DNA of 64,000 bases, from contig VDMD01000036.1 in NCBI GenBank assembly GCA_007026445.1, forward strand, positions 245,733-309,732, written 5' to 3'. Of this stretch, positions 36,661-48,460 are shown piece by piece. How positions within the stretch are numbered: position 1 is the first letter of the stretch; every line of letters begins with the position of its first letter. The translations under genes and the position numbers were made by a program. Under the pieces are notes generated by a model. It did not search any database. It was not told where the DNA came from and was given only the letters and a program-made list of their open reading frames with translations. This DNA comes from Schizophyllum amplum. Its lineage: Eukaryota; Basidiomycota; Agaricomycetes; Agaricales; Schizophyllaceae.

Positions 36661-38406
36661 TTGCTTTCAGCCGCCGCCTTGTGCACTTCGGAGATTCTGA
36701 GTGGGACGAGGGAGCGATGATTCGTGTTGCCAGAACGCGCGCGAGCCTGCGCTACCGCGTCGTTCGCAGTGAGCAAGGGCGTCGGAGGCGCTGTAGATGG
36801 GTTGGTGACGTATTTGCCCATGCCGGTACAGGGTCTCCCTGCGAGGGGGAGGCCATATCATGCTCGGTGTAGGGTGAACAGCGACAGCGCGGCGCCGAGC
36901 AGGAGAGCCGCCTTTCTAGAATCGAATGTATTTAGCATAGATGTGACATATACATGGCATTTACATGGCTAATACACGTCCGAAACGGACCATTTACTAC
37001 AAATCTCTGCCAGCATAAATGTGGCTTAAACTTCGCTTGTATTCATCATAAACGGCCCATTTTCGCCGGATCTATTCAGAAAGAATTTTGGGCCAATTTG
37101 CGGTGATCAATATATCACCAAGCTTACAACTGTTCCGGAATGTAATGGCAAACGCGAGTTTTTTTGACGGAAATTCCCTGTCGCCCAAAAAGGCAATCTG
37201 GATTTTATGGATCACGTGTTGAACGATTGCTGGCTCGTTGCAGCTCGTCGTCTTCGTCTGCGAGACGAGAAATATTTCTTAGTGGCTGAGCATGTCTATC
37301 ACCATGTTCTGTCATTGTTTTTATGATACGTACTTGTTGAAAAGCGGGCAGATACGTCGTCAAAGATCCTGGGCATGGGGTACCCTCGGTTGAGAGCATC
37401 TTGCAGAAAAAAAAGCTTTGAGAAGCCTTGGAGTATTCAGGTCATCACTTACATGGTACTAGCATTTTCCCAAGTGCCCTCTCCCCTCAGGCGACTGCAG
37501 CGACGAGCCGTCTGCGCCAGGGAAACTTGTGGTTAGAGGGCCAACGACTTCGCGTGGCATGAGGTGAGTTAGGAAATTCCGGCCCGGTCCTGTTTGACCG
37601 GATGATGTGCACCACGTGTACCACAATCTCTTTAGGGTTAGGGTTAGCCATTTAATCGATGATTTGTAGATCAGTTTGTGATGTATTGGTTACACGTTTG
37701 GGACGTATGCGTTTTGTCCGTATAGGCGATCAGTGCACGACATGCAAGGTGAACAATACACGACACAATGTTGCCTGTTTCGGTAATAATGAGAGCAGGA
37801 GAATTTTACCCGAAAAGGCAAGATTGTTTTGCACACGTGCAATGAGCGGAAACTGTGTAAGCGAGTCCCAGGCTACTTTGGTAGTGGCAACGCTGCGGCG
37901 GCATTTGTTGGAACTGGATCTCCAGCGCGCGTCTCGTCGGGGTGCCGCACAGTTCCGCTTTTTGTTTCTTGGCAACCTCGACTTCAACCTCTCATCACGC
38001 GCCACATATCTCGAGTCATGCGGCCTGTCGAGGGCGCAAGCCGTGTTTATCCTCACTTAACCTACCTATTATAGCTCAACTTACGATTTTATTCAGACTG
38101 CTTTGGTTTCTCAACCGACTGTATATTGCGCTCCTACACGGGACTTTCTAGCGTCAGTTGCACATGACCTATCCTCTGAGGCATCTGATCTGACGGCGGC
38201 AGGATTTGAAGGGATGGGTGGGTTTATTTTGGTGTCTTGCTGGGAGAAGGATGACTTTTACGTTATGTTCAAGGAGGCTGTACCAACCCTGAGTGTGGTT
38301 CGACGCTATGTATTGGTAATCGGCATAAAGGGAATCAAGGCAGCGAGGAAATCTGTGTGCGCTTAGTGCCAGCAAGCAACATACATCGACCGTGACCACC
38401 TTCATC
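36661..38406. other. No supported gene
   Basis: AT-rich from about 36900 to 37450 with no coding frame. 37460-38400 shows only short, poor-quality frames. A short TTAGGG-like run at 37632-37647 is noted under rejected items. Confidence 0.45.
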
Positions 38407-38826
38407 TCATTGCTTTTCCTGGCTATCAACGTCCACTGTGGTTGTCTTAACATTCCCTCGACCTGCATCCAGCCGAAGCGTTTTCATAGACTCCGAGGGG
38501 CTCGTCTAGTGAAGCAAATCAGGTATGATCCAAAATACGCTTTATATCGGACGGGTTACCTCTGCTTTCAGCGCGCCGATTTGTTCTTCTTCATCTGATA
38601 CCAAGTCAATAACTTCTGCTCCAGGAGGCGGTCCATCTTTAGGGCGCTGCAGAGCCTTTCTAGCTGCCGCATCCGTACGACTTTTCTCCACGAACAAGTA
38701 CGGTCGCACATCCAGAGGTCTATGCAGCTGAAAGCGATCGGCACTCTTTGGCTTAGCATTACCAGCGAGGGGAGAAGGCAAAGAGGACGATTTGGCATCG
38801 TCTTTGGTGTTGGGTTTTGCAGCCAT
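38407..38826 (-). CDS. Small protein with SUMO-interacting motif
   Basis: Two exons, minus strand: 38826-38560 and 38505-38407, phase 0 junction, 121 aa. The most telling feature is EVIDLVSDEEEQ, a textbook SUMO-interacting motif: hydrophobic V-I-D-L-V core followed by acidic residues. The rest is basic and proline/serine-rich (PRPKDGPPPG-type composition), without a known fold. Such motifs bind SUMO non-covalently and are common in nuclear, DNA-repair and ubiquitin-ligase proteins. No partner can be inferred. The start ATG 38826 opens the frame. It may be part of a longer transcript, but both ends look complete. 38827-39325 contains nothing I can support. Confidence 0.55.
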
Positions 38827-39325
38827 GAGCGTCTTGTGCAAGCGAGTGCACGCTAGCAGTCTTCTTCTTACACGGTCATGTGACAGTTGAATTCGTGACA
38901 TGCCATATACCCAATTTGAGTCTTGGTCCGCACAGCGTTGTGCGCGTATGGGACAGTGAGTCGACCCGTGCTGTATATGGACCTCAATGGTGCACTTCTA
39001 CTACTATGGCAAATGTTACTAACACCTTTCACAACAGCGGTATATTTACTCCACACAGGCCCTTTTTGTGTGATTCGTGGCATCTTTCTACTGTCTAGAG
39101 ACTCTTGACTGCGAAGTGGGAAGATTTTTTTTCACTAAAATTTACTGAGATGCAGCGTCGACTCACGCCGTACGTCACTCTTCAATTACTTTGACACCTG
39201 GTGATCGACGGCTCCTTTCCCCATCTCCGTTTTCGTTTGTTTGTCAGGCGAGAGAGGCGTCTCTGCCGCCCAGTTTGAGAGGCGTTCCATTTCTCCTGGG
39301 GCTGGCTATACAACCTGTCATGTAT

Positions 39326-40516
39326 TCACATTCCGTGTGTTTTAGGTAAGATAGTAACAGTACAACGATCCTCTGCGATGGATGTCAACGCGATGGTGAT
39401 TGCTGCCCGGAGTACCCAAATACTGCGTGAATCCTTTTCGTATGGACTGTAGACAACGAGGTTCAGGCTCAACTTTTGAGCGAGTACGCACAAAAGCCAT
39501 CTACGCCACACCAGAGAGCATTTACCATCCGGATTGAGAGGGAAGAGAGCCCATTCCCGGTGTCCATCCAGGTAACCTTCTAACGCTTCCTGTCCGTGTA
39601 CGAAGATCCGAATGCAGCGCAAGGACGGTAGCCGCCGTGTGTGCGCAAGAGCAAACACCACGTGCGAAATTGCCGCCCATTCTTGACGTTTGTTGTCGTT
39701 CACATGCCTGACATCGAACACGATGTCGGTCAAGTGAGGCAAGGCTTGACGGGTAAGCAGATCTTTTTAAATGAACAAATCAGTGTCGAGCCCATTACAA
39801 TAAGGGGCAGGCTCACCGCACGATCCGTCAAGTTCCTCCAGACCTTCCACCTCTAGTATGCGTATAGAATCCGCCACGGCGTCTAGGGTAGTGCACATTG
39901 CGACCCAGTCGCAGTATCGCGGTAGGCGGACGAACTCCAGTAACGGTGCTACTCCTGTCGGACGCACGGGATTACTAGGTAAGCGCCGCCAAGTAGACAT
40001 AAGCTGATGCAGGGCGGGATACACGGAGGACATGGAGTGCATGAGATGGACCGGAGTTTGCGAAGGGAATCGTAATTCGAGTGTGCGCAGAGATGAAGCG
40101 ACCGTCTTTATGGCTATCATGAGCTGGAACACGAGGCGGCTGTCGACGCAGATGTCCGCGTGACGTAGACGAGGGAGTCGACGCAGGAGCGCTATCATAT
40201 CGGCTAGAGATGGGGCGAGAATGTCTTCGCCGGCCGGGTAGTTCCATCGCAGCGTACGGACTCGTGGCATTGTTGGCAGGTTTCGTATTGTGTACGCGAT
40301 GCGGATGTCCAACGTCTGTACAACATCCGCTATGTGGGGGAAGCTGTTTAAGAACTCCGCGTCGCGGGTTGACGATAGTGTGACGGTTTTGAAAAGGAAC
40401 GGTAAGGCAACCTCTCTCGTCTTCTTTGCCACGGCGGAGAGTGCCCAACACGTATCGCTGTCGCATTCCTGCATAATATATAGCAGAACCTCCGAGGGCA
40501 GGTGCTTTCGGGGCAC
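39326..40516 (-). CDS. F-box protein (start unresolved)
   Basis: Minus-strand exons about 40516-39817 and 39744-39326. F-box core: HLPSEVLLYIMQECDSDTCW, then ALSAVAKKTREVALPFLFKTV. A leucine-rich body follows (LRRLPRLRHADICV; SLRTLELRFP), and the second exon begins ALPHLTDIVFDV. The family is the basidiomycete F-box/LRR-like group, probable SCF substrate receptor. No ATG precedes the F-box in the open frame: the frame runs upstream through GTG to about 40570 without a methionine. A small 5' exon, a lost start or a mis-spliced model are all possible. Confidence 0.6.
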
Positions 40517-40693
40517 TAAATGTCTTTGAGGACGACGTACGCTGCATATTACAGGACCACTTACTTGTCGGGCGAGACAGATGACGGTTAAGGTAAGAGA
40601 TGGAATGCTGTGCAGAATACCCCTATCTTTTGCCTCATATCATAACAACCGTGGGATAATAACGGCAACAACTTAATACAGAGTTCAGTTGAC

Positions 40694-41017
40694 ATGTATT
40701 TGTTTTGTGGACAGGCAGTGCCCCTAAACTTGTATCCGCCCTCCATGTCCAAAGTCCAGCCCAAAGTAGCAGGAGCAGTAATGGCGACACCTCTTGCTGT
40801 GGATTTACCCAACGCCCCCGATGTACGTTCAGTGGCTATCGTTCTAGTCCGATGCTCATGCATGCTGTGGGCACAGATTACGCTGTGCGAGGAGTATGAA
40901 CGCTTCGTACTCGCCGCAGAAAAGTCCGAGGTGGCTGTAGATGCTGGTATGTTATCTTCAACCCGACAACATGAACTTAATCAGTGTTGGATTTCGAGCT
41001 GTATAGGTAAGATTAAA
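40694..41017 (+). pseudogene. SET-domain histone methyltransferase gene, 5' half
   Basis: Exons 40694-40946 and 41007-41017; the second is cut by the KDZ element after 11 bp. The possible start is 40694 or the ATG at 40745. Protein sequence here is not diagnostic (EEYERFVLAAEKSEVAVD), but its phase and frame continue exactly into the right-hand half beginning at 59594 when one TTAAA copy is removed. The gene was therefore interrupted in the coding region before its pre-SET domain, and this half alone would give only about 85-90 residues of unknown fold. Confidence 0.7.
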
Positions 41018-41460
41018 TAGTTGTCTCTCAGTATTTACTGAGGTGCTTGTTCTATTGACCATCAGTGGCTACTGACTCAGTAAGTTGGCCCTGCAACTAG
41101 TTGTCCTCCCCCTCTATAAGTTGAGGGCACATCTAGTTGTGTCTTCCAGTGGGATTGGCTGTACATCTAGTTAACCTGCTTTCAGTGAATTTGGCGGGAC
41201 ATCTAGTTGACCTCCTTTCAGTGAATTTGGCGGGACATCTAGTTGACCTCCTTTCAGTAAATTTGGCGGGACATCTAGTTGACCTCCTTTCAGTAAGTTT
41301 GGCGGGACATCTAGTTGACCTCCTTTCAGTAAATTTGGCGGGACATCTAGTTGACCTCCTTTCAGTAAATTTGGCGGGACATCTAGTTGACCTCCTTTCA
41401 GTAAATTTGGCGGGACATCTAGTTGACCTTCTTTCAGTAAATTTGAGCCTTGATTTAGTT
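41018..41460 (+). repeat. Left terminal inverted repeat with 36-bp units
   Basis: The outer 150 bp matches the right end in inverse. It is followed by eight 36-bp tandem units of the form tttggcgggacatctagttg. The core ACATCTAGTTG also recurs outside the array. Such subterminal repeats are usual transposase-binding sites. A 130-codon open frame through the array is an artefact of the 36-bp period. Confidence 0.9.
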
Positions 41461-41711
41461 CTTTCTCTCAATAGAGTGGGCAGGCAACTAGATGCGACAG
41501 GTGATATGCCATTGTCAGAACAGCAGTGATGCCTGGCATATAAATATTAGTAGATTAGCAATCCAGGGGCAAATAGTCCAGTCAGTAAGGTATGCGTAGC
41601 AACTAGATGTGGTGTGGTGTCTATAATAGAGATGAGCTGCAAATAGTGCGTTTATCAGTAAAATGGTGGGGGAATTAGATGCGGAATGTCTGCAGCTATA
41701 AGAGAAGTGTC

Positions 41712-44563
41712 CTAACGCCTGCCTTTGCCTTTGCCTTTACCGGTGTCCTTGTTCTTCTTCGCCGTGTTGCCCGCTCTCGGCCCCTGGGACTGAGCCAAGT
41801 TGCGGACGACCTTAAGGCTAGAAGCAGCTGCCTTAGATGTAGGCATGCGAGACCTTGTGCTGGCTCGTTGTTCAATGTGAGGGCGTTTCGCGGGAGGCCT
41901 GTCGTCGTCGGAGCCAGAGTCGGATTCAGGATCGGCCAGTTGAGAAGAAGGCACAGGGGCATGGGGTGCTATAGATGAGTTGGATGGGCCTGCATGGTCT
42001 TGCGGGTTGTCTCCACGCTTCCGCTTCTGGCTAGGTAAGGTCAGTAGAACTCAAACCTGGCAAAGACAATAGGAATCTCACCTCACAATTGGCCTATCAG
42101 CCGGCGAAGCTGGATCGGATTGTCCCTCCAGTAAGTGGCGGAACACCATCAAGACGTCGGCTACTGCATCATCCCACACTTTGCGCTCAACATCGCTAGT
42201 GACAACCTGCCCCCACCAAAAGAGCAAGAGCAAGACAAGAAGCAGGCCCTTAGGGCCTACTCTCTTAGTCATGGTGCTCATAGAGGGAGGGAGCGGGGTA
42301 GAGTGAAAGGCTCCTCGCTTCTCGTCCCATGCCCGGTCGGAAGGATGAATGCGGTGCCAGTAGTTGCGGAACAGGTTGGGCATAGACGAGATGTCGGCGC
42401 TGTCATGGCCTGTAGTCCAGTCACTGCCTGCCTTAATCCACTTGCCGATGATGGGCGGGGGCGCAGGCTTGATGGCCTTCGCCCTATCCGGATAACCAGC
42501 TGCCTGCTCGAGATCGAAGAGCACTGAGCAGCAGTCATGATAGACTGCGCCCCACTGACGTCCACCACGCAGGCCTAGGAATGCAGAACGCATATAGGCA
42601 GGCAAGGCAGCATGATTCGTAGTGTCCCAGAATGGGCCCGCAGTACGTCCCGGTGCCGAGGTGAATGTGAAGGCGGTTGTTGGGGGGGCTGTTACTGCCG
42701 CAGTAGAAGGGGAGGCTGAAGGCTCTTCATCACTATCGTAAAGAGCGACACGGTTGATAGGAGTACGCTTGGCCGTTGGCCTAGGGGTCGGCTTAGGCAC
42801 GGTCTTGACTGTTGCGTCGACCTTGCTCGGTGTAGAAATCATCACCTCCACTGTCTTCTTCGGCTGAGGGTGGCGGCGTGGAGTCGTATCAGCCATGCTC
42901 AGAGCAGGGTTGTCGACCTCCATGCTGTCCTGCTGTTGACGGCGGCGACGCGGAAGAGGAGTGGTGGGTGGTGAGGGTGTACGCCGATCCCGGACCATTG
43001 GTGCGGGCTGAGAGGCAAGGATAGCGTCCATATCTTCATCATCCGTAGGTTTGGGGATTGATGTAGGTGCGTCTTCCATACCGGGCAGCTCATCCTCATC
43101 CACTCCTGCACCCTGTACATCGGAATCGGAATCACGCCCTTCGTCGCATGAAGACTCGGCAGGTAGGGGCTCTGATGTATAGCACCTAGAACGAGGGATA
43201 TGCTTGTCACGATAAGATGTTGACGATGTTGAGGGGGCAGGAAAGTCTTCGTCATTCACCACGGCACGCGCCTCACATTCTTCTGCAGCTGAAGGAGGTC
43301 AGAAATAGGCCGCAAGGTTGATAACGGTAGGCTCACTGAAGCAGCGACGGGCGAATTTGACAATAACATCCTCAATCTGAGATGTACCTAGGACATCAGC
43401 TTCACAGAGACGCAGTTGGGCCATGTCCTTTGTAAAGCCCGAGTGAGCGCTAGAAAACATGTATCAGCATAGTGGAAATAGTCTTCAGGCAACAGTCTCA
43501 CCTGCGACACTCAATCTGGCCACCTTTGTTAGGCACCGGCCCTGCCATCCATATGGAAACCACCATTCCGAAGCGCCTGGCCAGATAATCCACTAGTGGA
43601 AGAAGAACTGTTCCAGCTTCTTGCAAATGCCTTGTATGTTGTCAGTGTCTGAAAGGCAAGGCAAGCAGGTGAGGACGTACTGCGCATATGTAGATGCATT
43701 CTTCTCCTGCTCCCCTCTCAGCTTTTCATCCAGATTACGCTCAAACGCCGCAAGCTCGCTTTCGTATGCCTCATCCAGTGCTCGCTTAACAGAGGTCTTG
43801 ACGGTGTCGTCTTGCTTGTCGTACCATTCACGGCAATACGCATTCCGCTGCTTCAGCTCCTCCTTCTTCTTCTCCTCCCGGGACATGCTTGCTGACCGCT
43901 TCGTCCACTCCACATCCCAGTGCTTGCGTATCTTGCTCTCGAAGAAGTTGCGTTGGATGAAGAAGTCGAGCCGCTGGCGGCGAGGACGGGTGATGGTATT
44001 TGTGGCACCTATCGCTTCTTCAATGACGGCCATAACACCTTGCTTGCCCATCGGTTTTAGAGTGTTCCGGAACCATGAACTGATCTTCTGCAATGATGAA
44101 ATAAGTAAAAGAAGTGGACCTGGAGGATAGAACGCACTGTATGCAAGACCTTTGCTTTGGCTGCACGAGCCTCCTTGTCCTTCGGCGACTTGAAAACCAT
44201 CTTGCGCTCCCAAGCTTCCAGGGTCTTGAGGTCTGGATCTTCGCCAACATCATCGTCATCTTCAGCAAGTGCGTCGGTGTCCTTGACGGCCGCGTTGTCC
44301 GAGTAGTCTATGGCGGGGTCGTCCACGTCCGGGCCGTCCACAAAATGCCAGAAGTAGAGCTTGCACATATTGCCGTAGAATTTATTGACAGCAGCATACC
44401 CGTTGTTGGAGGCCGTATGCCAGGCGTCATAGTGTCGGCGGAAGACCTTCTCCACAGACGGGATGACCCAGCCCACGGGACCGTGCTTCTTCTTCTTGCC
44501 GTCCGCCTTCGGCTTCTTGGTGGTCTTCTTGTTACGGCGGCTGGAAGAAGACTTGGAGGACAT
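41712..44563 (-). CDS. KDZ-element cargo protein of unknown function (866 aa)
   Basis: Six exons, minus strand: 44563-44138, 44087-43681, 43630-43502, 43449-43337, 43288-42082, 42030-41712, all phases consistent, no stops. The N-terminus is lysine-rich. Then comes a helical region with aromatic residues (HGPVGWVIPSVEKVF; MCKLYFWHFVDGP), a coiled-coil-like segment (MSREEKKKEELKQRNAYCRE), a compact block (LARRFGMVVSIWMAGPVPN), a long acidic, proline/serine-rich middle, and a basic tail (KNKDTGKGKGKGRR) suggesting nuclear location. I recognise no catalytic motif. It is the leftmost gene inside the transposon, next to the TET/JBP gene. The intact frame implies recent selection or recent arrival. 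Confidence 0.75.
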
Positions 44564-44795
44564 GCTTGATAGCGGGCTGTTTGTCGTGGATGCAAAGAGG
44601 GAAAGGAAGGAGGAAGAATTAAAAATGGAAATATATTCAAAATGATGGTCCAGTGTAAACAGGGGCACTGGCAAGTCCCGATCAGGTAATTTGGTACGTG
44701 TCGAGGCATCACGTGAGCGTGGCGGCTGCATTATGGACTGCAGAATTGAAAGCATCAAGCCAGGGTACACGGTATGTCTATAATACTGTCTATCT

Positions 44796-45984
44796 CTACC
44801 GCGCTGAATACAGATTTCCATCCCATCCATTCTGGCTATGCATCCATGCCGTGTTCTGCTTGTCTGAGTGGCATACCAAAGATGCGCGCTCCCCCGTATA
44901 GACAAGGTTGAAGTGTGTAATGCGGCCAGAGGGGAAGACAAGCAAGTCGCCCTCCCGCAACGGCAACACAAGACCCGGCTCATACAGACAAAGCTCACCA
45001 CCTTCGTGGTCCCCGATAATGATGAGTGCACACCCAATATAATCCTTAAGGTCACGATGAGCCTTGGTGGCGACGTTGATGTTGAGGACAAAGCCAGTGA
45101 ATGGATAGGCGGGGTTGGTGGTAGCATGATGTCAGCCATTAGGACGAGCTCCTCGTGGACGTCTGGAAGGCGCTCATGAATCTATGGCGGAATTAGATAC
45201 AAAGTAGATACAGACAGGGGGAAAACTAACCTTGTCTGCCATCCACTGGAAAAGTTCCTGCATGGACTCGGAGAGCGCTGCAAACACAGGTCGGTTCTCC
45301 TTGAGCTCCTTGGCCACGTACGGAACAAACTGGTGGGAATTTGTACGACCACCCTCAGTGCGCAACAAAAGGGGGTGCACATCAGGTGGGGCACTGTCTC
45401 CCTGTACAATGCGTGTTAGGCGTGATGGAAAAGGTTAGATGCAGACATACCTTTGTGGCACATCGATTTGTAGGTTGAGAAGTGCATGGCGATAAACGGC
45501 TTGAGGCACTCCAAAGCCTGCTATAATATCTTTCAGCTTGAATAATGCACAAATCAAAACAAACAAATACCTGATAATTATCCAGGTTTGAAAGCCTGTA
45601 ACTTCCAAGGCGGCCTTGAGATTGTCACGCAAGGAAATGCGTATGTGGGCTGGCATGTTGGAGCACAGATATGCCACCAGGGACTGATCGATACCCCCGA
45701 AGCAAGACCTCTGTACTAAAAGGAACATCAGCCCAGCATAAAACAGATGGTACAGGAAACACTTACTCATCGAAGGCCGCACGATCAACCTCAACATAGG
45801 AGGAGTCCTTCATCCGGACACCCTTCTTGAAATTCTTGTTCATCTGTATGATGGATGTCAATATGGAACACTCCTTTGGGAGGAGTAGAAGACGCACCAG
45901 ATCAACCAACTCCTCCACCGATGGAACAGTTATCCGGTGCTCAGCCGCGGTCCGCTGATCGTTTGACCATATCTGACGGGGCAT
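44796..45984 (-). pseudogene. TET/JBP-family 2-oxoglutarate/Fe(II) dioxygenase, frameshifted
   Basis: Six exons, minus strand: 45984-45898, 45843-45767, 45708-45571, 45529-45451, 45401-45231, 45181-44796. The double-stranded beta-helix core shows the H-x-D iron ligands in ATKAHRDLKD, GGELCLYEPGL, the distal histidine in RITHFNLVY, and the 2-oxoglutarate-binding arginine in GERASLV. TET/JBP enzymes oxidise methylated bases in DNA. Upstream homology-like text is HERLPDVHEELVLMADIM. That segment and the catalytic core are in different frames; the last exon is 386 nt, one short of a whole codon number, with the shift at about 45126-45140. No splice signals explain it. Either a 1-nt deletion killed the gene or the assembly has an error. 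Confidence 0.85.
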
Positions 45985-46106
45985 CTTTATCCCGTGTGGG
46001 ATAAGGTGCCCGACGATTACCGGGGGCGCCTAGGTCAATAGGAAGGGTATGGACGTGGACGCCATCAAGATTCGCCTTGTCGGGTACATGATCTGCTACT
46101 TGACGA

Positions 46107-48404
46107 TCACGTTTCTTCTTCCGGCGTGAGGGGTGGTGGGAGTAAAGGATCCGAGGTGGATAGAACAGAGGCTGACGTTGTTGATGTAGCGCCCTTGTTG
46201 AGAAGGCCAGATTGGGTGATGAAGTCCATGTTGATGACTGGAACGTCGGTGGGCACTGCCTCTCGCATGATACCCCAGACTGTTAGGTTGCGCGGAACAC
46301 CCTTCAGCATTCTGCAGAATGTAATGTCAGTGCGGTAATATTTCATGCAGGAGCACGTACAATGTGGGAATGCTATCGAAGTACTTGTCAGACAACAGCA
46401 AATCATCAGAACGTATCTGGGCTGGAAGGCCATAGTGCTGTTGGTACGCGGGTGCAACCATAGCGCCGAATTCCATGGGCAGCTTGCGGCGGATGTAATT
46501 GAGTGACGGGATGATGCCCTGGCGTATGCGGTGGACTGTATCCAGATACACCTCATTCTCTAGAGCTGGCATCAGTCCCAGTGTAGCGCATAGATATCAA
46601 GGTCAACTCACTGCAAGTCTTGTCGTCGTAAGGGCGGCGGAGGAGGTTAGCAAGCCAGAAACTTCCGAGATGCATGTCTGGTCTTGTAATCGGGTCTTGA
46701 GGTCCTTGATGGCGATGAGGAGTAGAAGGTAGATGGTTCCTTCCAGAGGCTTAAGTATCTGTCACCGACAAGCTTAATACATCAACATACCTCCAGATGC
46801 AAGGTAAGCATAGCGACGCCCGTTGGCGATCATTCTCTGCAGACGATCCCTACGTTTGACGAGAATAGCCTTGCGTGTCTTGGCGTCGGCTTCCGAGAGC
46901 TTGACACCCATGTCGGTCTCCGGATCATCGTAGTCCAGATAGGCCTGCACAGCCTGCATCTGTACAAAATCAGAATCGGGGTGTTGCGCCTTGTACTCGT
47001 ACTCAAGGCTAGGCAGTGAGTTAGCGAAATAAACAACAGGTGCGAGGATCCCAGACTTACCTAGAGTAGCGAGCAACCAGCTGGATGAGGTTGATCATTT
47101 CTAGGAAGAGGAGGCCAAATTGCTTCTTGCCAATCTGCCGACAGCGAAGAAAGAGCTGCTGGAACGTAGCACGCCCCCAGTCGGCCCCAGCAGAAATCCC
47201 TCGGAACTCATCGCCTCTGAAGAACTCGAGTACGCCGTCCAGGTTGGCATCGACTGCATCAGATATGGGTACTGAGAGGCTCTTGATGATGGCATGAATG
47301 TACGCTTCATCGCCTGGTGGAAGATGAGGGAGGTCTTCGGAAAAGACATATCGGCGGTCGCGCGCCCGAGAAGGCTTGGGCGCACAACCATTTCGGTTGT
47401 GCTCCGGCGTCCATTGGATATTCGGGTCTGCCGCTGAGTCCCCGCCATCGTCGTTCACCACCGAGTTCCCGCTGCTGTTGTTGGTCGCAGAGACTGCCCT
47501 CTGAATCTGCTCTCGCGAGATACGGATGAACAGGCGCTCCTCGTGCGGTGGGGGAGAGGGTAAAGCCGCAGCGGCGGGCAGCACCCCGTCATCGTCATCA
47601 ACATCGTAGATCTTGTGCGCCACGACAGGAACGGGTGATGGGCGATGAGGTTGAATTACAAGAACCGGATCATGAGCAGGGAATGTCTGGCACGCTGGAG
47701 TAGCAGGTGATGAGCATGACGGGGTGGGAGAGGGCGAAGAGATGCTGGCAGTTATGGAAAGGGACGGCCGTACGCGAGATGTCCGGTAGCTCTACAGACA
47801 TCGGTAAGACAAAAGTAGCATGATATAATGATAGCGCACGTACCTCCGGTCCCGCATCACCCTCTCTCGTAGAGGCAATAGTATCACGGCCTGACGACGA
47901 AGCCTCGCAGCTACGCGCGCGTGCCACAAATGTACGCTGACGCCGCATGCGCTCGAGAATGGGGGCGAGCTCGTCATTGTCTGCCGATGCTTGTGTGACG
48001 TGCTTTGCCAGCAGCGCCTCCACTGCCGCCGCATCCTCCTCTGAGAGCAAAAACATGGGCTGAATATCATCGTCAGCAGCACCCCAGTCAACATCTGAGC
48101 AGACATACCTCCGGCTGACGCGGTGGTGCAGCAGGCGGTGGTGCAGCAGGCGGCGGTGCAGCAGGGTGTGGTGCAGAAGGCCGTCCTTCAAGCCCGGGTT
48201 ACCTGAGCGGGTGGGCAGGGACACGGTACGCGGACGGCAGGACCAGCCGGGTGCGAGGGTCAAGAGAAATGCGATTTGGGCGGACAGTGGGTATGGTGGC
48301 CAGACAAAGTTGTGATGTCCAAGCAGGAAGGGAAGGGATCACGGCGGTCGTTGGGACGGGTTGTGGGGGCCGAACGCGCGGGGTCGGAATATTTTTTGGG
48401 GAAA
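46107..48404 (-). CDS. KDZ-element cargo protein of unknown function (start unresolved)
   Basis: Minus-strand exons: about 48404-48203, 48114-47844, 47791-47061, 47008-46791, 46749-46612, 46559-46361, 46311-46107, phases consistent. Protein-like blocks: RISLDPRTRLVLPSAY, SEEDAAAVEALLAKHV, a long helical part (DEAYIHAIIKSLSVPISD; KQFGLLFLEMINLIQLVARY), DMHLGSFWLANLLRRPYDD, and LPMEFGAMVAPAYQQHYGLP near the end. No zinc cluster or enzyme motif is visible. The frame is open 5' to about 48404 but contains no ATG, so a 5' exon or the start is missing. It may be silent, or start within the G+C-rich leader. It is transcribed toward the TET/JBP gene with a 122-bp gap, so the two may be co-regulated. 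Confidence 0.6.
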
Positions 48405-48446
48405 ATCACGCCACGTCAAAAATAATCACGGGCGCCTCGCGGGCCT

Positions 48447-48460
48447 CCCCGGGCCCGGGG
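48447..48460. promoter_or_regulatory. Palindromic 14-mer, copy 1
   Basis: CCCCGGGCCCGGGG, perfect palindrome, just upstream of the open 5' part of the minus-strand cargo gene ending at 46107. Two identical copies sit upstream of RING genes 1 and 3. Confidence 0.5.

Noticed and set aside
37632..37647. TTAGGG-type telomere-like run
   Set aside because: Fewer than three units; no chromosome end or fusion evidence nearby.
41137..41529. Leucine-rich 130-codon open frame with 12-residue repeats
   Set aside because: It is simply the 36-bp terminal-repeat array read in one frame; the mirror-strand frame exists too. No start context or splice logic.
45571..45767. A second frameshift in the TET/JBP gene
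   Set aside because: At first the exon phases disagreed, but using the acceptor two bases downstream (acagag) restores the frame, so no lesion is needed there.
45435..45797. Continuous minus-strand frame through the region before the TET/JBP core
   Set aside because: It reads through an intron; splicing at 45766/45709 gives the frame that continues into the dioxygenase.
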